A stretch of 64,000 bases of DNA, from positions 3,534,001-3,598,000 of the forward strand of contig CAKKNE010000004.1 in the NCBI GenBank assembly GCA_918797485.1, written 5' to 3'. Origin of the DNA: Pelagomonas calceolata (Eukaryota; Sar; Pelagophyceae; Pelagomonadales; Pelagomonadaceae). The notes beneath the pieces are model-generated. The model searched no databases. It was given only the letters and a program-made list of their open reading frames with translations, and was not told where the DNA came from. This document shows, in pieces, positions 1-8,355 of this stretch (within the stretch, counting starts at the first letter, position 1; the number at the start of each line of letters is the position of its first letter). The position numbers and the translations under genes are program-made.

Positions 1-1
1 C

Positions 2-3000
2 AAGCCGGACGGGTACTGCGGCTTCGGCGGGGAGTCGAACTGCATGTTGTATTTCTCGGTCCAATGGATCGCCGGCGTCGTCTTCTGGTTCGAGGTCCAG
101 ATCAAGTGGACGGGCTGGGGCAAGACGATGTATTTTAAGGACTACTTCAACTGGCTCGACGTCTTTTTGCTGGGCTTCTGGGTCATGAACACGCTGATGT
201 TGGTGTTGTTCGCGGGCGGGTCGGGGGGCGGCGGCCTCGGGGCCCTCAAATCCCTAAAGGCGCTGAAGTCGCTCAAGTCGCTCAAATCCCTGAAGGCCCT
301 GAAGTCGCTCAAGTCGCTTAAAGTACTGCGATTATTGAAATGCGCGAAGTACATCGACCCGTTGATGTACCAGATCAAGCGCTGGTTCCTGCGGTGGATC
401 GCCGACGACAAATTGGCGTCCAAGGAACTATTAGCGAAGAAGAAGGAGACCATGTCCGAGTGGCGCGCGGAGCGGTCCCTCCCGGCGAAGATCGAGAACC
501 TGAAGAAGGGCTTCCAGCACGCGAAGCGCGAGTACTCGGTCTGCTTCGACGAGTTCGAGCGGGATCATGAATTACAAATTACGAACTTTGAGGCCGTCGT
601 CGACACGGCCGCTTTATCATATCTAGTGGCGCAGTTCAAGAGTAACGCGCCGTTCTGGCGCCTCGTGTTGCTGAGCGAGACGGCGGTGTTCTGCGTCATC
701 GTGACGTGGCTGAAGGCGTCGCAGCCGCCCTGGGCGATATGTCTCGGTGGAGCTTTGGTTAGATCGTTGTACGCCTTCGCTACCTTCATGAAGAAGCCCT
801 ACCTCTACGTGCGCGAGGGGCAGGTCGACGTGCAGACGAGGACGGTCACGATCCTCTTGATGATCTTCGGCGCCATCCTCGACAAGGATTTGCGAGATCA
901 GCGAGGCACGAAACCCGAACACGAAGCGGCCTACGCCGAGCACAAGGCAAAATTTGCGACGGAGTCCGCGCGGACCGCGATCAACACCTGGGCGTTGTTG
1001 CTCATGGCCTTTAACTGGTTACGGTTGGCCTACCTGTGCCGCTTCCACGAGATGCTGCGGGACTTCCGGGACTTTTTAGTATTCCAGGCCGACGCGCAAG
1101 TTGTCAGTCTGTTAATCTCGTACGTGGACTGGAAGTGCTACGCCTTCGAGGACTCGAATTATGGATTGCAGATGATGCGGCAGTGGGACGCGTTAATAGA
1201 CAGACACCAGGCGACGATGTACTCCGTGCCCTGGTTATCCCCGCGACCGGCGAATTTGCTGTCCTGGTACGAGACGCTCGTGGTCATCCGGTGGGCGGCG
1301 ATCCGAGACATAAGGGTGACGACGATGCGGACGCCGACGGGGCAGTGCATCTTGCACTCGGCCATGCTGAAGGGCGAGCCCGAGGTCGTGGCGTGGTTGC
1401 TGTACAACCATCCCGAGTTACTGGCGGTCACGGACGACCAGCGCGACTCGCCCGTGATTATTTGTTTGAAGGAGCTAAGTGCTACATTACTCAGACACCA
1501 CAAGAAGCCCTCGGACAAGACGGCCTGGAAGCGCGCGAAACTAGCGGAAATTTTATTGAGCGACCAGGTCCAGCAGTTTAGGGTTCCGTGGAATTTGACG
1601 CATTTCCGGGGTCTCGGCGACATCGCCGTGCCGCTGCTGGGCGAGCTGGCCCAGCAGATGGCGCTGGCCTTCAACCTGACGCCGCCGGCGGGCTTCGTGC
1701 GCATCTCGAAGTGGCACAAGTACCCCGGCGACATTCCCAACTTCCTGGCGCAGTGCTACGTGGCTTGTCGCGATAGTGTGGATGCGCCGCGATGCGAACT
1801 GGGCGACCTGGGCCGGGTCACGTTCCAGGCCCTGATGCGCGCGCTGGAGATGCGCCAGACGACGATCACGATCTCGTCGAACTTTTTTAATTGTTATCCG
1901 ATTAGTATCGTGCGCATCGACGCTCGAGCGAATAGATTAGATTCAGAAACAGCATCGTACGCCGCGCACGCCGTGTCCCGCAATTCGGCTTTGACATATT
2001 TAGATCTGAGGCAGAACAACATCGACGACGAAGGAGGTGTCGAACTGGCGAAGGCGCTGGGCAAGAGCACCTCGTTGACGCTCTTCTCCATCGCCTCGAA
2101 TCGCCTCGGGCCGCCGGCCGGGTTGGCCTTGGGCAACGCCCTGAGGAAGCACCCGTCCCTCAAGACGCTGAACGTGGCCAACAATAGGTTAGGACCCAGG
2201 CTCATGTACACGAACGAGTTTACAAAGAAGAGCACGCCGTCGAGCGGGCCGCAATTATGCCGAGGCTTGAGGTACAACACGGTCTTAACCTCGTTGGATG
2301 TGAGCGACAACAGTTTGGGACGGGACGCGGCGAAGTCCCTGGACAACGCGTTCCGGAAGAACCCCGAGAGCGCCTTGCGAGTCTTGGGCTTCGCGGGAAA
2401 TGATTTAAGGCAGGAGGGCGGGAGATATCTGGCCCACTGTCTGAAGACCCGAGTGCAGTTGACGGCTCTCGACGCGTCGCGCAATAGACTGGGAGTGGCG
2501 GCGGGCGTGGCCTTTGCCGGCGCGATCAAGAAGAACTCGGCGCTCTGCCATTTGAACCTCGAGAAGAACGGCCTGGGGACGAAGGGCGGCAAGAGTATCG
2601 CGGTGGCCGTGCAGGACAACCACGCCCTCGTGTCGCTGGACCTCTCGGATAACGGGTTCGGGCCCGACGTGCTGCGAGCCTTCTCCGCGGCTTTGCTCAA
2701 GCAGGACACGCTGACCTACCTGGACCTGTCGGACCCGACCGGCAACAATTTGACCACGACGACGTATCTAGGCGGCGCTGTGGAAATGTCCGGAGGCATG
2801 CTCGCGTCGATGGTGCAAGGGAACAAAGTCTTAGCCGCCTTGGATTTAGGTGGAATTGAGTACGAGACCGAGGAATTACTAGCGGCGCTGACGGGCTTCG
2901 CGAAGAACACGGCGTTAAGGGACATCGGCTTCCGGGGCCAGCCCTTCGACAACGCGTCGGCATTGACGTTGTGCAACACGCTCGAGATCCACCGGCACCG

Positions 3001-4543
3001 GGAGGCGGCGCGCGACGAGAAGCTGGCAGCGCAGGGCGAGACCTTTGAGACCAGGGCGGCGAAACGGAAGCTCACGGTCGTCGATTCGACGCAATGGGCG
3101 GGCCTGGAGCGCATTGACCTGAGCGACTGTCGGATCGGGCCGCGGACGGGGCCCGTCACCGTTGCTGCTTTATTTAGCCTGCCCCACGTCAAGGACGTGT
3201 TATTGTCAGGTAACGATCTAGGCGCGAAATTAGCCGAGAGAGTAGCGGACCTGTTTTTGGACGACGACTGCGAGGTCGAGTCGCTGGACATCTCGCGGAA
3301 CAGGCTGTCGGACGTCGGGGGCGGCCAGGTCGCGCGCGCGCTGGAGCACAACGTCACGCTGACGGACATGGACCTAAGTGAGAACCAGCTCACGGGCCGC
3401 GTCGGTATCGCGATCGCCGACGCGACCATCGAATTGGTCGAGTCGGGCTTCGTCGCGCGGCCGGCGCACATCGTGCGCCTGTGTCTCGCGAACAACCCGC
3501 TCGGCACGGACGCGGCCATCGAATTATTTAGGGCGATGCGCAACCCGGTCTGTCGGGATATTGATTTGAGCTTCTGCGAGATCGGGCCCGGGGCGGGCCG
3601 GGACTGCGGTCTATGTCTGAGACGGTCCGTGGTCCAGTGGACGCGGCTGAACCTCGAGGGGAACAACCTGGGCAAGGACGGCGCGAACCCCATCTTCTGG
3701 GCGTTGAGGGTGAACTGCACGCTGACGGAGCTATTGATGTCCGATAATAAGATAGGGGGCGACTTCGGTACCGATAGAGACAAGATGGGCGAGCACGGGA
3801 ATTCGCTCGCGGGGGCCATCGAGTACAATTACACGTTAAGAAGGATGGACCTGGCGCGGAATGATCTATCAAGGGAGTGCGCGACGTGCGTGGCCCACGC
3901 GCTGCTCGAGAACCCGTGCCTGGTCGCGTTCAACTTCGAGCGGAACTCGTTCGACGCGGGCGCGGCGGACCAGCTGGCCACGCGCCTCGCGACGGACGGC
4001 CAGATCAAGTTTTTGAACTTGCGGTGCAACCACGTGAGCTGGACGGGCGCGGTGCGCTTCGCCGCAGCATTGGAAACGAACATCGGATTACTGCACCTCG
4101 ACCTGGGCTACAACGGCGCCGGGAGCTGCGGCCCCGTCGCGGGCCGGGCCCTCGCGTCGGCGATCGAGAAGAACGAGAATTTGCGGCACCTGGACCTCGA
4201 GGGCAACGAGCTGGGCCCGGAGTCGGGCGTCGCGCTCGCGACGGCCATCACGCGGAACAACACGCTCCGCTACCTGAACGTGCGCAACAACCGCTTCGAC
4301 GCGCGGACGGGCGAGAGGTGGCTCGCGGGCGTGACCGCGAATTTGGGGCTGATGGAGATCTGCTTCTCGGTCGTCGAGATCGGCGACGACAACTTCCAGA
4401 AGGTCGCGCGCGTGATGAAGGAGCGCGCGTCCGTGGCGGGCATGGAGGACCCCGACGTTCCCAGTGGTGGGAACACCGACGTGTTCGCGCTGGCGGAGGT
4501 CGACTCGGACAGCCCGTCGGACTCGGACTCGTCCTACGATTGA
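2..4543 (+). CDS. Voltage-sensor-like membrane protein with a C-terminal leucine-rich-repeat (RNI/NLRC-type) domain, 5' partial
   Basis: The frame is open to the left edge; the first ATG in the window is at 44, so the N-terminus is probably missing. Counting from that Met, residues 1-60 match S2-S3 of a voltage-gated ion channel (FEVQIKW, then YFNWLDVFLLGFW). Next comes an S4-like stretch at 66-103 with a basic residue at every third position. More hydrophobic segments lie near 195-290, in a layout seen in stramenopile TRP/polycystin-like proteins; I see no pore signature. From about 600 to 1440 there are many leucine-rich repeats of the ribonuclease-inhibitor type (LDLSxNxLG). The tail is Asp/Ser-rich. 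Inference: a membrane potential sensor or channel relative coupled to an LRR scaffold. No introns are seen. It converges on the kelch gene with 22 bp between stop codons. Confidence 0.75.
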   Translation, partial: KPDGYCGFGGESNCMLYFSVQWIAGVVFWFEVQIKWTGWGKTMYFKDYFNWLDVFLLGFWVMNTLMLVLFAGGSGGGGLGALKSLKALKSLKSLKSLKALKSLKSLKVLRLLKCAKYIDPLMYQIKRWFLRWIADDKLASKELLAKKKETMSEWRAERSLPAKIENLKKGFQHAKREYSVCFDEFERDHELQITNFEAVVDTAALSYLVAQFKSNAPFWRLVLLSETAVFCVIVTWLKASQPPWAICLGGALVRSLYAFATFMKKPYLYVREGQVDVQTRTVTILLMIFGAILDKDLRDQRGTKPEHEAAYAEHKAKFATESARTAINTWALLLMAFNWLRLAYLCRFHEMLRDFRDFLVFQADAQVVSLLISYVDWKCYAFEDSNYGLQMMRQWDALIDRHQATMYSVPWLSPRPANLLSWYETLVVIRWAAIRDIRVTTMRTPTGQCILHSAMLKGEPEVVAWLLYNHPELLAVTDDQRDSPVIICLKELSATLLRHHKKPSDKTAWKRAKLAEILLSDQVQQFRVPWNLTHFRGLGDIAVPLLGELAQQMALAFNLTPPAGFVRISKWHKYPGDIPNFLAQCYVACRDSVDAPRCELGDLGRVTFQALMRALEMRQTTITISSNFFNCYPISIVRIDARANRLDSETASYAAHAVSRNSALTYLDLRQNNIDDEGGVELAKALGKSTSLTLFSIASNRLGPPAGLALGNALRKHPSLKTLNVANNRLGPRLMYTNEFTKKSTPSSGPQLCRGLRYNTVLTSLDVSDNSLGRDAAKSLDNAFRKNPESALRVLGFAGNDLRQEGGRYLAHCLKTRVQLTALDASRNRLGVAAGVAFAGAIKKNSALCHLNLEKNGLGTKGGKSIAVAVQDNHALVSLDLSDNGFGPDVLRAFSAALLKQDTLTYLDLSDPTGNNLTTTTYLGGAVEMSGGMLASMVQGNKVLAALDLGGIEYETEELLAALTGFAKNTALRDIGFRGQPFDNASALTLCNTLEIHRHREAARDEKLAAQGETFETRAAKRKLTVVDSTQWAGLERIDLSDCRIGPRTGPVTVAALFSLPHVKDVLLSGNDLGAKLAERVADLFLDDDCEVESLDISRNRLSDVGGGQVARALEHNVTLTDMDLSENQLTGRVGIAIADATIELVESGFVARPAHIVRLCLANNPLGTDAAIELFRAMRNPVCRDIDLSFCEIGPGAGRDCGLCLRRSVVQWTRLNLEGNNLGKDGANPIFWALRVNCTLTELLMSDNKIGGDFGTDRDKMGEHGNSLAGAIEYNYTLRRMDLARNDLSRECATCVAHALLENPCLVAFNFERNSFDAGAADQLATRLATDGQIKFLNLRCNHVSWTGAVRFAAALETNIGLLHLDLGYNGAGSCGPVAGRALASAIEKNENLRHLDLEGNELGPESGVALATAITRNNTLRYLNVRNNRFDARTGERWLAGVTANLGLMEICFSVVEIGDDNFQKVARVMKERASVAGMEDPDVPSGGNTDVFALAEVDSDSPSDSDSSYD
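248..349 (+). repeat. 9-bp tandem repeat coding for a Leu-Lys-Ser/Ala array (S4-like)
   Basis: A degenerate 9-bp unit (roughly ctSaagtcS) is repeated about eight times. It gives Leu-Lys-Ser or Leu-Lys-Ala triplets and puts 11 Lys and 1 Arg at successive third positions (residues 69-102 counting from the ATG at 44). Confidence 0.85.
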
Positions 4544-4565
4544 GCCTAACTAGTTTTGTGTACTC

Positions 4566-7500
4566 TTACGTGAGGCCTAGCGCGAGCGCCGCCACGACGC
4601 ACGCCAGGGCCAGCGACGGCCGCAGCAGCCCCGCGCCCTCGCGCTGGGTGTTGTACTCGCAGTACTCGCCCATGTGCAGGTCGCTGTGGCACCAGCAGCC
4701 CGTGAGCCGCACGATGAAGTCGCGCACGAGCGGCTCCTCCTTGAACGTCACCGCGGCGGCGCGCGTGGCCCGGAAGCGGCCCACCAGCGACCGCGGGTCC
4801 GCCGTCGCGCTCACGTTCGTGGCGTTGTAGACCGTCATGTGGAAGTACTTCCGACCGGTTTTTTCGAAGAGCGCCCGCTTCGACAGCGGGTGCGCGAAGG
4901 AGTCGTCCACGCTGTGGCCCAGGGCCACGGGGTCCTCGAGGAAGGCCGTCCCGTTCTCGGCCTCGAAGAACGAGTCGGACTTGTCGCCGCGGCCGAAGAG
5001 GGGCGACGGGCAGAAGCCCCCGAGCGCGTCGTTGGCGCCGGAGTCGGGGTCGCACTCATACGGGTTCGCCGCCGAGCCCTTGTCGTCCATCCGTTTGGAG
5101 CGGAGCATCTCGGCCGAGCACGTCGGCCGCCGCCACGGCACGCCGAAGCGCGAGCCCGCCCGGTCCTTCTCGGGCCAGCCCGAGGGGCCGTCTTCGATCG
5201 TCGAGTAGGCGGCGACCTGTGTGGAAATCAAAATTTTACGGCGCGTTCGTGCTGAATCATCGCATCGTCCTCCACGCCATCGACGCGACGCCTGCTCGAT
5301 GGCGTGGCGATGCCAGTTCCTCACCGCTCGACCGAGCCAGGACGGCCACGTCATCGCCGAGAAATGACTTAGTGAAGAATTGTCGGTGCACCCGACGCAC
5401 TGGTTGATTTCCACACAGGCGGCGACGCCGCCCGTGCGCGTGGGGCACATGATGCCGTCGAGCTCGCAGAGGATGTTCGCCTCGCTGCGGAACATCGTGA
5501 GCTGGGGCCCCAGGTCCTCGCCCTCGAGGTAGCCGGGGTCGCCGCCGATGAAGTAGAGCGTCGGCACGCGCGCGACCTCGATCTTATTCCCGGCGGGCCG
5601 CCGCGTCTGGGGGTCCTCGTTCCGGGAGGCGCAGTCGGTCGGGCTCAGCAGCCCGGCCGGCGCGCCGTAGGTTCCCCTCTCGGGCCGCCCGCAGACGGGG
5701 ACGTCGTGGCGGTAGAAGAAGGGCACCATCGTGTGGCTGTACTTCCCCAAAAAGAAGTCCTCGTTCGCCTCCTGAATTTTAAAAATTTCGAGCGTCGAGC
5801 AGATGTAGCGTTCCGAACCCTCGGCCATGCCCACCTGCGCCCAGTCCAGGCCGTCGCGCGACCACCAGAGGTCCGCGTAGGCGTCGACCATCTTCGTGAC
5901 CGCGATGCCCTGCTTGCCGACGTAGCCGCCGCCCGTGAGCCACATGCGCGGCGCCAACCTTCCGTCGTGGCGGTACCGCGCGTCGCCGAACTCCTCGGCG
6001 TGCGGCGTGGCGTCGTGCATGCGCGCGTTGAACGCGATGTCCGAATATATATCGGACGGCTCGGACCACGCGACGAGCGAGTGCCACGCGCGCGCGGGCC
6101 ACGGCGCGAACTCCGCCTTCAACGTCCAGTTCGCGCCGTCGAGCGAGTACCAGACGTCGTTCCGCGCCTTCTGCCCGTCGAAGAGCGGGTGGCGCTCGGG
6201 CCAGCCCGCGAGCCCGCCCGTCAGGAACAGCGCCTCCTGGCTCCCGTTGAACGGGCCCTTGAGGACCTTGTGGGGCCCCTTTTCGGGTTCAAATTCCACG
6301 ACGGTCGTCAGTCCCCGCTCGAGCTGGCTGATCTTGCACGTCTTCGGAACTTCGAGGACGTCCCCGACGCGAACTTTTTTGCACTGCACCTCCGGCACGC
6401 GCTGGGTCTGGAAGGTGTAGCCCCAGCCGTTCTTGCGGCTGAACTGGACCGTGACGCCCGCGCCCGCGCGCGGCGCCCAGCGCCGCGCGTCGCTCACGGG
6501 ATTCCAGCTCTCGGGGTAGTCGAAGAGCCCCGTCGCCGGCGCGACGAGCTCCCAGCTCATCTCCCACTTCTCTCGGACCACATACTCGTCGAGCTCCCCC
6601 AACCAAAAGACGTCGCGCCGGTCGTCGAGCTTCTCGTAGCCCCGCCACTCGAAGGTCCCCGCCCAGACGTCGTTCGTCAGGGGGCTCCCGCCCATGATGA
6701 AGAGGCGCCCCCGGAACATGGCCGACGAGTGGTAGCCCCGGGCCGGCCACGGCGCCTCGCCGACGAACCACCAGCTCACGCCGTCGCGCGACGCCCAGAC
6801 GTCCCGGTCCGGCTTCGGCGTGAAGCCCCCGAGCAGAATCATGGCGTCGACCTCCGCCCGGTCCTCGGCGACGATGCACGGCACGTGCGTGCGCTGGGGC
6901 GTCCACTTCAGGTTGCCGCCGATGCCCTCGTTGTCGTTCGTGACGGCGGCCGCGAGGACGTCGTCGTAGAGCTGGCCCCGGTACGGGCCGCTCAGGAACT
7001 CTCCAAACTGTTTCTCGATGCCCCGCGGTTCGCCCGAGCAGTCGCGGAGGGACCCGCCCTTGTTCTCCTCCGTGTAGGCGCAGGGGCGCGTCTCGGAATC
7101 GGCGCTGTCCGGGTCCACGTAGGCCCAGTCGACATCCTCCTTCCGCGGCTCGTTGCCCGTCCACGACGGGAACACTTGAAAGCAGTCCGTCTTCTCGTCG
7201 AGCTGGTAGTCCAAATACGCGTCCCGGACCGCCTGCCAGCCCAGACCCTGGGCCTGCGCCGCCCGGCACGCGTCGCTGGCCACCGAGGGGTCCTGGGCAC
7301 ACTCCAACAAATCCTGCCTACAAATACAGCACTGGTCGCCGCCGTCCTGGCGGCAGTCCTTGCCCTCGTCGACCGCGTCGCTTCCCCTCACCTCGTCCGC
7401 CATGACGACGGTCACGTTGTCCTTGCGCGTCTTGTATTGGTCCCGGTCCAATCTAACTGTAGCCACGACGACGTCCAGCGAGTGGCCGAAGCGCTCCCAG

Positions 7501-8012
7501 AAGGGCGCGATGTCGCCCGGCTGCTGGACGTCCTCCATGAGGAACGCGCTCGACGTGCGCCTGACGAAATCCCCCCGCAACTGCCTCAGCTGCTGCCAGT
7601 CGTTCTTCTCGATCGTGTAGATCCAGACGTCGGCGAGGCGCGACGTCCGCTGGAAGTTCCACTTCTCGTACTGGTCCGTGCGCCCGCCGACGACGTAAAT
7701 CGCCAACTCGGCCGGGCTGTCGGCGTCGGCGCGGTAGGGGAAGACGACGGACGCGTGGCCGTGGCGCGGCGTGAAGGTCGTGGTCGCCGGCGTGACCTCG
7801 GCGAAGCGCGTGCAGCGCCCGCCCTTGGCCTCGTTGCACGTCTCGCACTCGCGGATGCCCGCCTGGGCCGCCTTGAAGCAATTCTCCCTCTCCTTCCGGG
7901 TCTGGGCCTTCTTCGGCCAGCACTCGTCGCCGTAGAGCTCCTCCATGATGTACGTGGGCAGCGCCGCTTCCGTAAAGCGGAGGAGGAGGAGGGCGTACGC
8001 GAGGCGTGCCAT
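4566..8012 (-). CDS. Secreted or membrane-anchored kelch-repeat protein, two exons split by an introner
   Basis: CDS = complement(join(4566..5216, 5427..8012)), 1078 residues. The frame is open further upstream but without another ATG; MARLAYALLLLRF from 8012 is a good signal peptide, so I start there. Kelch blades are visible as repeated GG plus DVW pairs: YVVGGRT..DVWIYTIEKNDW near residue 80-110, ILLGGFT..DVWASRDGVSWW and FIMGGSPLTNDVWAG mid-protein, then WLTGGGY..DLWWSRDGLDW. A Cys-rich insert (CRQDGGDQCCICRQD) and a C-terminal CWCHSDLHMGEYCEY block lie outside the blades. The last 20 residues are hydrophobic, so a GPI or transmembrane anchor is likely. The intron is 210 nt, a multiple of three with no in-frame stop, so an unspliced message would stay open. 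Function unknown; probably a cell-surface beta-propeller. Confidence 0.8.
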   Translation of the reverse strand: MARLAYALLLLRFTEAALPTYIMEELYGDECWPKKAQTRKERENCFKAAQAGIRECETCNEAKGGRCTRFAEVTPATTTFTPRHGHASVVFPYRADADSPAELAIYVVGGRTDQYEKWNFQRTSRLADVWIYTIEKNDWQQLRQLRGDFVRRTSSAFLMEDVQQPGDIAPFWERFGHSLDVVVATVRLDRDQYKTRKDNVTVVMADEVRGSDAVDEGKDCRQDGGDQCCICRQDLLECAQDPSVASDACRAAQAQGLGWQAVRDAYLDYQLDEKTDCFQVFPSWTGNEPRKEDVDWAYVDPDSADSETRPCAYTEENKGGSLRDCSGEPRGIEKQFGEFLSGPYRGQLYDDVLAAAVTNDNEGIGGNLKWTPQRTHVPCIVAEDRAEVDAMILLGGFTPKPDRDVWASRDGVSWWFVGEAPWPARGYHSSAMFRGRLFIMGGSPLTNDVWAGTFEWRGYEKLDDRRDVFWLGELDEYVVREKWEMSWELVAPATGLFDYPESWNPVSDARRWAPRAGAGVTVQFSRKNGWGYTFQTQRVPEVQCKKVRVGDVLEVPKTCKISQLERGLTTVVEFEPEKGPHKVLKGPFNGSQEALFLTGGLAGWPERHPLFDGQKARNDVWYSLDGANWTLKAEFAPWPARAWHSLVAWSEPSDIYSDIAFNARMHDATPHAEEFGDARYRHDGRLAPRMWLTGGGYVGKQGIAVTKMVDAYADLWWSRDGLDWAQVGMAEGSERYICSTLEIFKIQEANEDFFLGKYSHTMVPFFYRHDVPVCGRPERGTYGAPAGLLSPTDCASRNEDPQTRRPAGNKIEVARVPTLYFIGGDPGYLEGEDLGPQLTMFRSEANILCELDGIMCPTRTGGVAACVEINQCVGCTDNSSLSHFSAMTWPSWLGRAVRNWHRHAIEQASRRWRGGRCDDSARTRRKILISTQVAAYSTIEDGPSGWPEKDRAGSRFGVPWRRPTCSAEMLRSKRMDDKGSAANPYECDPDSGANDALGGFCPSPLFGRGDKSDSFFEAENGTAFLEDPVALGHSVDDSFAHPLSKRALFEKTGRKYFHMTVYNATNVSATADPRSLVGRFRATRAAAVTFKEEPLVRDFIVRLTGCWCHSDLHMGEYCEYNTQREGAGLLRPSLALACVVAALALGLT
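5217..5418 (-). mobile_element. Introner element 1 (202 bp, long subfamily)
   Basis: It has perfect 15-bp terminal inverted repeats, CTGTGTGGAAATCAA and its complement. An exact 8-bp target duplication, gcggcgac, flanks it at 5209-5216 and 5419-5426. Internally there is a 12-bp inverted repeat (CCACGCCATCGA / TCGATGGCGTGG). In the kelch gene the intron is 5426 to 5217: GT comes from the duplicated target (GTCGCCGC) and AG from the terminal repeat. Removing it restores the pre-insertion reading ..GG VAA YS.. exactly. Confidence 0.95.
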
Positions 8013-8355
8013 GGCTGCCCGTCCGCTATCGAGGCTGCCGCCGGGGCATTCTTTTGCTGCCCTGGTTACTCGTCGATGGAGCGCGTCTGAGCACGCACAG
8101 AGGAGCGCTGCCGGACCGAAAAAACCTAGTGCGTCGAAAACTCTAGCTAAATTACTAATCCGCCGAGATCTCACCGGGAGTGGGGCGTGGCGATTGTCAA
8201 GGGTCGGGCCGAGTGCCTACTGGCTTTGTTGGAGTGTACGGTGCCGAACGCGGCCGCGGTCCAAGCTCGCCTGCGGGAAGTCGCGGGGCAAATTGATTGA
8301 ACGGGCGCAATAGCGGTTTGTGTCGTATAACAATCAACCTTACTACCGCCCAGCT
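8013..8355. other. Intergenic: kelch gene 5' flank
   Basis: This gap separates the kelch ATG from the stop of the next minus-strand gene. It should hold the kelch promoter and the neighbour's 3' end. I see no repeat, RNA gene or the shared promoter palindrome. Confidence 0.5.

Noticed and set aside
5706-8090. A 794-codon open frame on the + strand opposite the kelch gene
   Set aside because: It is Arg/Val/Leu/Ala-rich with no domain and mirrors the GC-rich codons of the real kelch gene; the minus frame has a signal peptide and kelch blades.
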